A stretch of 6,474 nt of DNA from an uncultured Sphingobium sp. (lineage in GTDB: Bacteria > Pseudomonadota > Alphaproteobacteria > Sphingomonadales > Sphingomonadaceae): assembly GCA_913773715.1 (NCBI GenBank), contig CAJYHD010000241.1, positions 1 to 6,474 of the forward strand, given 5' to 3'. The notes beneath the pieces were generated by a model that did not search any database, had not been told where the DNA came from, and saw only the letters and a list, made by a program, of their open reading frames with translations. The position numbers and the translations under genes are program-made. Positions 4,696 through 6,474 of this stretch are shown piece after piece (position 1 is the first letter of the stretch; each line of letters starts with the position of its first letter).

Positions 4696-5667
4696 ATGCA
4701 CGCGGCATTGGACATTTTCAGGGCCTTGGGAGATCCGACGCGGCTGCGTGTGATCCATCTTTTGCGGGCAATGGAACTAGCTGTCGGAGAGATTGCGCAG
4801 GTTGTCGGCCAAAGTCAGCCGCGCGTGTCGCGGCATGTGCGCATTCTTGCCGAGGCGGGGCTTGTCGAGCGGCGGAAGGAAGGAAACTGGGTTTTTCTCC
4901 GCCTGTCACGGGACGAACCTGTCGCACCCTTCATGCAATTGTTCGATCGGCTGCAACCGTCGGATGCCGAGCAGCTGTGGCAGACGGCCGACCTTGCAAG
5001 GCTCGCAGCTGTGCGGGCCGATCGGGCGCGGGCGGCGGAAAGCTATTTCGCCGAACGCGCCGAGGAATGGGATGCGATCCGGTCGCTTCATGTTCCCGAA
5101 GCCGAAGTCGAAGCTGCGATGCGGTCGCTGCTGGCGGGCGAGCCGATCGGCCATCTGCTGGACATAGGCACCGGCACCGGGCGCATGATCGAACTGTTCG
5201 GTGATGAAGCCCGCGCGGTGACGGCGCTCGACCGCAGCCCGGACATGCTGCGTCTCGCGCGGGCCAAACTGCCCCAGGATGCAGGCGACAAATATGCGCT
5301 GCTGCTAGGCGATTTTCTCGAGCTGCCCCTTGAGGCGGCGAGCGTCGATACAGTGCTGCTCCATCAGGTGCTGCATTATGCGCAGGCGCCCGAAGCGGTG
5401 ATCGCCGAAGCGGCGCGCGTGACCGGTTTGGAGGGGCGCGTGCTGATCGCCGACTTCGCGCCGCACGAGCGAGAGGAACTGAGGACGCGCGACCAGCACG
5501 CGCGGCTCGGCTTTTCCGACGAACAGATCAAGGGCTGGTTCGCGCAGGCGGGCCTGGTGCTGGATCGGGTGGAGACGCTGCCCGGACAGGAATTGACGGT
5601 GCAACTCTGGCTCGGGCGGCGCAGGAGCGCGAACGTCCGCCGACACGAAGGACGGATTTCCGCATGA
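4696..5667 (+). CDS. sahR: ArsR-family regulator fused to a SAM-dependent methyltransferase domain (SahR-like)
   Basis: This 323-residue two-domain protein has an ArsR-type winged helix at residues about 1-85 (ALGDPTRLRVIHLLR; recognition helix SQPRVSRHVRILAEAGLV, 40-57; wing KEGNWVFLRL). After a helical linker comes a class I methyltransferase fold from about 115: motif I DIGTGTG (156-162), the ribose-binding acid Asp179 after beta-2, GDF (205-207) and LLHQVLHY (221-228). The metal-box cysteines of classical ArsR proteins are replaced (ELAVGEIA) and the whole protein has no cysteine, so it is not a thiol metal sensor. SAM or SAH binding by the methyltransferase fold is the likely signal. SahR, an ArsR-family SAH-responsive regulator of methionine metabolism in Proteobacteria, is established; assigning this gene to it is inference from architecture, the operator and metF linkage. 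ATG 4696 (AGGA five nt upstream) is preferred over an upstream in-frame TTG at 4660, which lies in the promoter. Confidence 0.85.
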   Translation: MHAALDIFRALGDPTRLRVIHLLRAMELAVGEIAQVVGQSQPRVSRHVRILAEAGLVERRKEGNWVFLRLSRDEPVAPFMQLFDRLQPSDAEQLWQTADLARLAAVRADRARAAESYFAERAEEWDAIRSLHVPEAEVEAAMRSLLAGEPIGHLLDIGTGTGRMIELFGDEARAVTALDRSPDMLRLARAKLPQDAGDKYALLLGDFLELPLEAASVDTVLLHQVLHYAQAPEAVIAEAARVTGLEGRVLIADFAPHEREELRTRDQHARLGFSDEQIKGWFAQAGLVLDRVETLPGQELTVQLWLGRRRSANVRRHEGRISA

Positions 5668-6474
5668 CGCAGATCGATACGACAGAGCCGCTCTACGCGG
5701 ACCTTTCAGGCGACGCCCGCGTCAGCTTCGAATTTTTCCCACCCAAGACGGAAAAGATGGAAGCGCAGCTCTGGTCCGCGATCGAGACGCTGACTCCGCT
5801 GGCGCCCGAATTCGTGTCCGTCACCTATGGTGCGGGCGGATCGACGCGCGAGCGGACGCACAAGACGGTCGCGCAGATCGCGCAGCAGACGCCGCTTGCC
5901 GCTGCCGCGCATCTGACTTGCGTCGCGGCAAGCAAGGGCGAGATCGCTGAGATCGCCCACGCCTATTGGGAAGCGGGCGTGCGGCACATCGTCGCGTTGC
6001 GGGGCGATCCGGTGGAGCAGGGCGGGAAGTTCGAGCCGCATCCAGATGGCTATGCCGGCGCCGCCGAACTGGTCGAGGGCCTGATGAAGCTTCACCCGTT
6101 CGAGATTTCGGTGTCGGCCTACCCGGAGGTCCATCCCGATGCGGTGAGCGCGCAGAGCGACCTTGACAATCTTAAGCGCAAGCTGGATGCCGGGGCCAAG
6201 CGGGCGATAACGCAATTCTTCTTCACGCCAGAAGCCTATTTCCGCTTCCTCGACAAGACGGCGGCAGCGGGCATTCATGCCGACATCGTGCCGGGCATCA
6301 TGCCGGTCAGCAACTTCGCCGCGACGCAGCGCATGGCGGCGATGTGCAATACGCAGGTGCCAAGCTGGATGGCGCGGCTCTATGACGGTCTGGACGACCG
6401 CCCGGCAGCGCGGCAACTCGTGTCGGCGACACTGGCGGCGGAACTCTGCCGCAAGCTCTATGCCGGCGGCGTTC
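5664..6474 (+). CDS. metF: 5,10-methylenetetrahydrofolate reductase MetF (3' end outside window)
   Basis: This cytosolic FAD-dependent TIM-barrel enzyme reduces methylene-THF to 5-methyl-THF, the methyl donor for methionine synthase. The first 270 residues are present and continue past the window edge; E. coli MetF is 296 aa, so only a short tail is missing. Family motifs are intact: FEFFPPKT with catalytic Glu23 (E. coli Glu28), VSVTYGAGGS (51-60), HLTCVA (83-88), RHIVALRGD (107-115; Asp115 matches E. coli Asp120), SAYPEVHP (151-158), AITQFFF (181-187; Gln184 near the folate), VPGIMPVSNF (209-218) and DGLDD (241-245). The ATG overlaps the regulator's stop as ATGA, and AAGGA at 5648-5652 gives a weak, distant ribosome site, so translational coupling is likely. 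Expression should follow the palindromic operator at 4666-4687. In many alphaproteobacteria metH lies downstream; that cannot be seen here. Confidence 0.97.
   Translation, partial: MTQIDTTEPLYADLSGDARVSFEFFPPKTEKMEAQLWSAIETLTPLAPEFVSVTYGAGGSTRERTHKTVAQIAQQTPLAAAAHLTCVAASKGEIAEIAHAYWEAGVRHIVALRGDPVEQGGKFEPHPDGYAGAAELVEGLMKLHPFEISVSAYPEVHPDAVSAQSDLDNLKRKLDAGAKRAITQFFFTPEAYFRFLDKTAAAGIHADIVPGIMPVSNFAATQRMAAMCNTQVPSWMARLYDGLDDRPAARQLVSATLAAELCRKLYAGGV

Noticed and set aside
4475..4708. 77-aa open frame on the minus strand (MPRAWQSYIK...)
   Set aside because: It runs through the regulator promoter, the palindrome and the lipoprotein upstream region, has no ribosome site, and has the mixed composition of non-coding sequence.
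4696..5667. Arsenic- or metal-responsive ArsR repressor
   Set aside because: No cysteine anywhere in the protein, a fused methyltransferase domain and a metF neighbour; no arsenic genes are present.
5706..6416. 236-aa open frame on the minus strand opposite metF
   Set aside because: It is an Arg/His-rich shadow of the clearly coding metF frame.

Overview
The window looks like core chromosome of an alphaproteobacterium, most probably a sphingomonad (Sphingobium/Sphingomonas type). The basis is the high GC and codon use, a 97-residue alphaproteobacterial-style ribosomal protein bL28, a glycine-zipper envelope protein ending in RAIDRNC, and an ArsR-methyltransferase fusion joined to metF. The genus assignment is inference from family resemblance. 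I see no mobile element, CRISPR array, rRNA or tRNA.

Layout. 1-1110 (+): C-terminal part of a multi-pass membrane protein of unknown function. 1072-1530 (-): tRNA adenosine deaminase TadA, whose 3' end overlaps the membrane protein tail to tail. 1571-1792 (-): a small membrane-anchored protein just upstream of tadA, probably the same transcript. 1937-2230 (+): rpmB, with a recognisable promoter and an intrinsic terminator. 2294-3292 (-): a secreted protein of the 'esterase-like activity of phytase' type, convergent with rpmB. 3481-3930 (+): an exported Tyr/Arg/Gly-rich glycine-zipper protein, followed by a UUCG-tetraloop terminator. 3982-4185 and 4260-4478 (-): two tiny lipoproteins separated by a strong, probably bidirectional hairpin. 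4696-5667 (+): a cysteine-free ArsR-type regulator fused to a methyltransferase domain (SahR-like). 5664-6474 (+): metF, cut by the window end and overlapping the regulator by ATGA.

How the genes work together. The clearest functional unit is the regulator-metF pair. A perfect 9-bp inverted repeat lies between a TTGACG -35 and a TATATA -10 immediately before the regulator's start codon, and the regulator is translationally coupled to methylenetetrahydrofolate reductase. This suggests autoregulated control of methionine / S-adenosyl-methionine cycle genes by a sensor that binds SAM or SAH. The middle of the window (3293-4478) is a cluster of small envelope proteins.

The points most worth a second look are the operator/promoter architecture at 4660-4695, the alanine-rich lipoprotein with one asparagine per helical turn (4260-4478), a roughly 70-nt element with competing pairings at 4539-4609, and helically phased CTGA/TTCA boxes before the glycine-zipper gene. 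I did not find a convincing wholly new multi-gene system.
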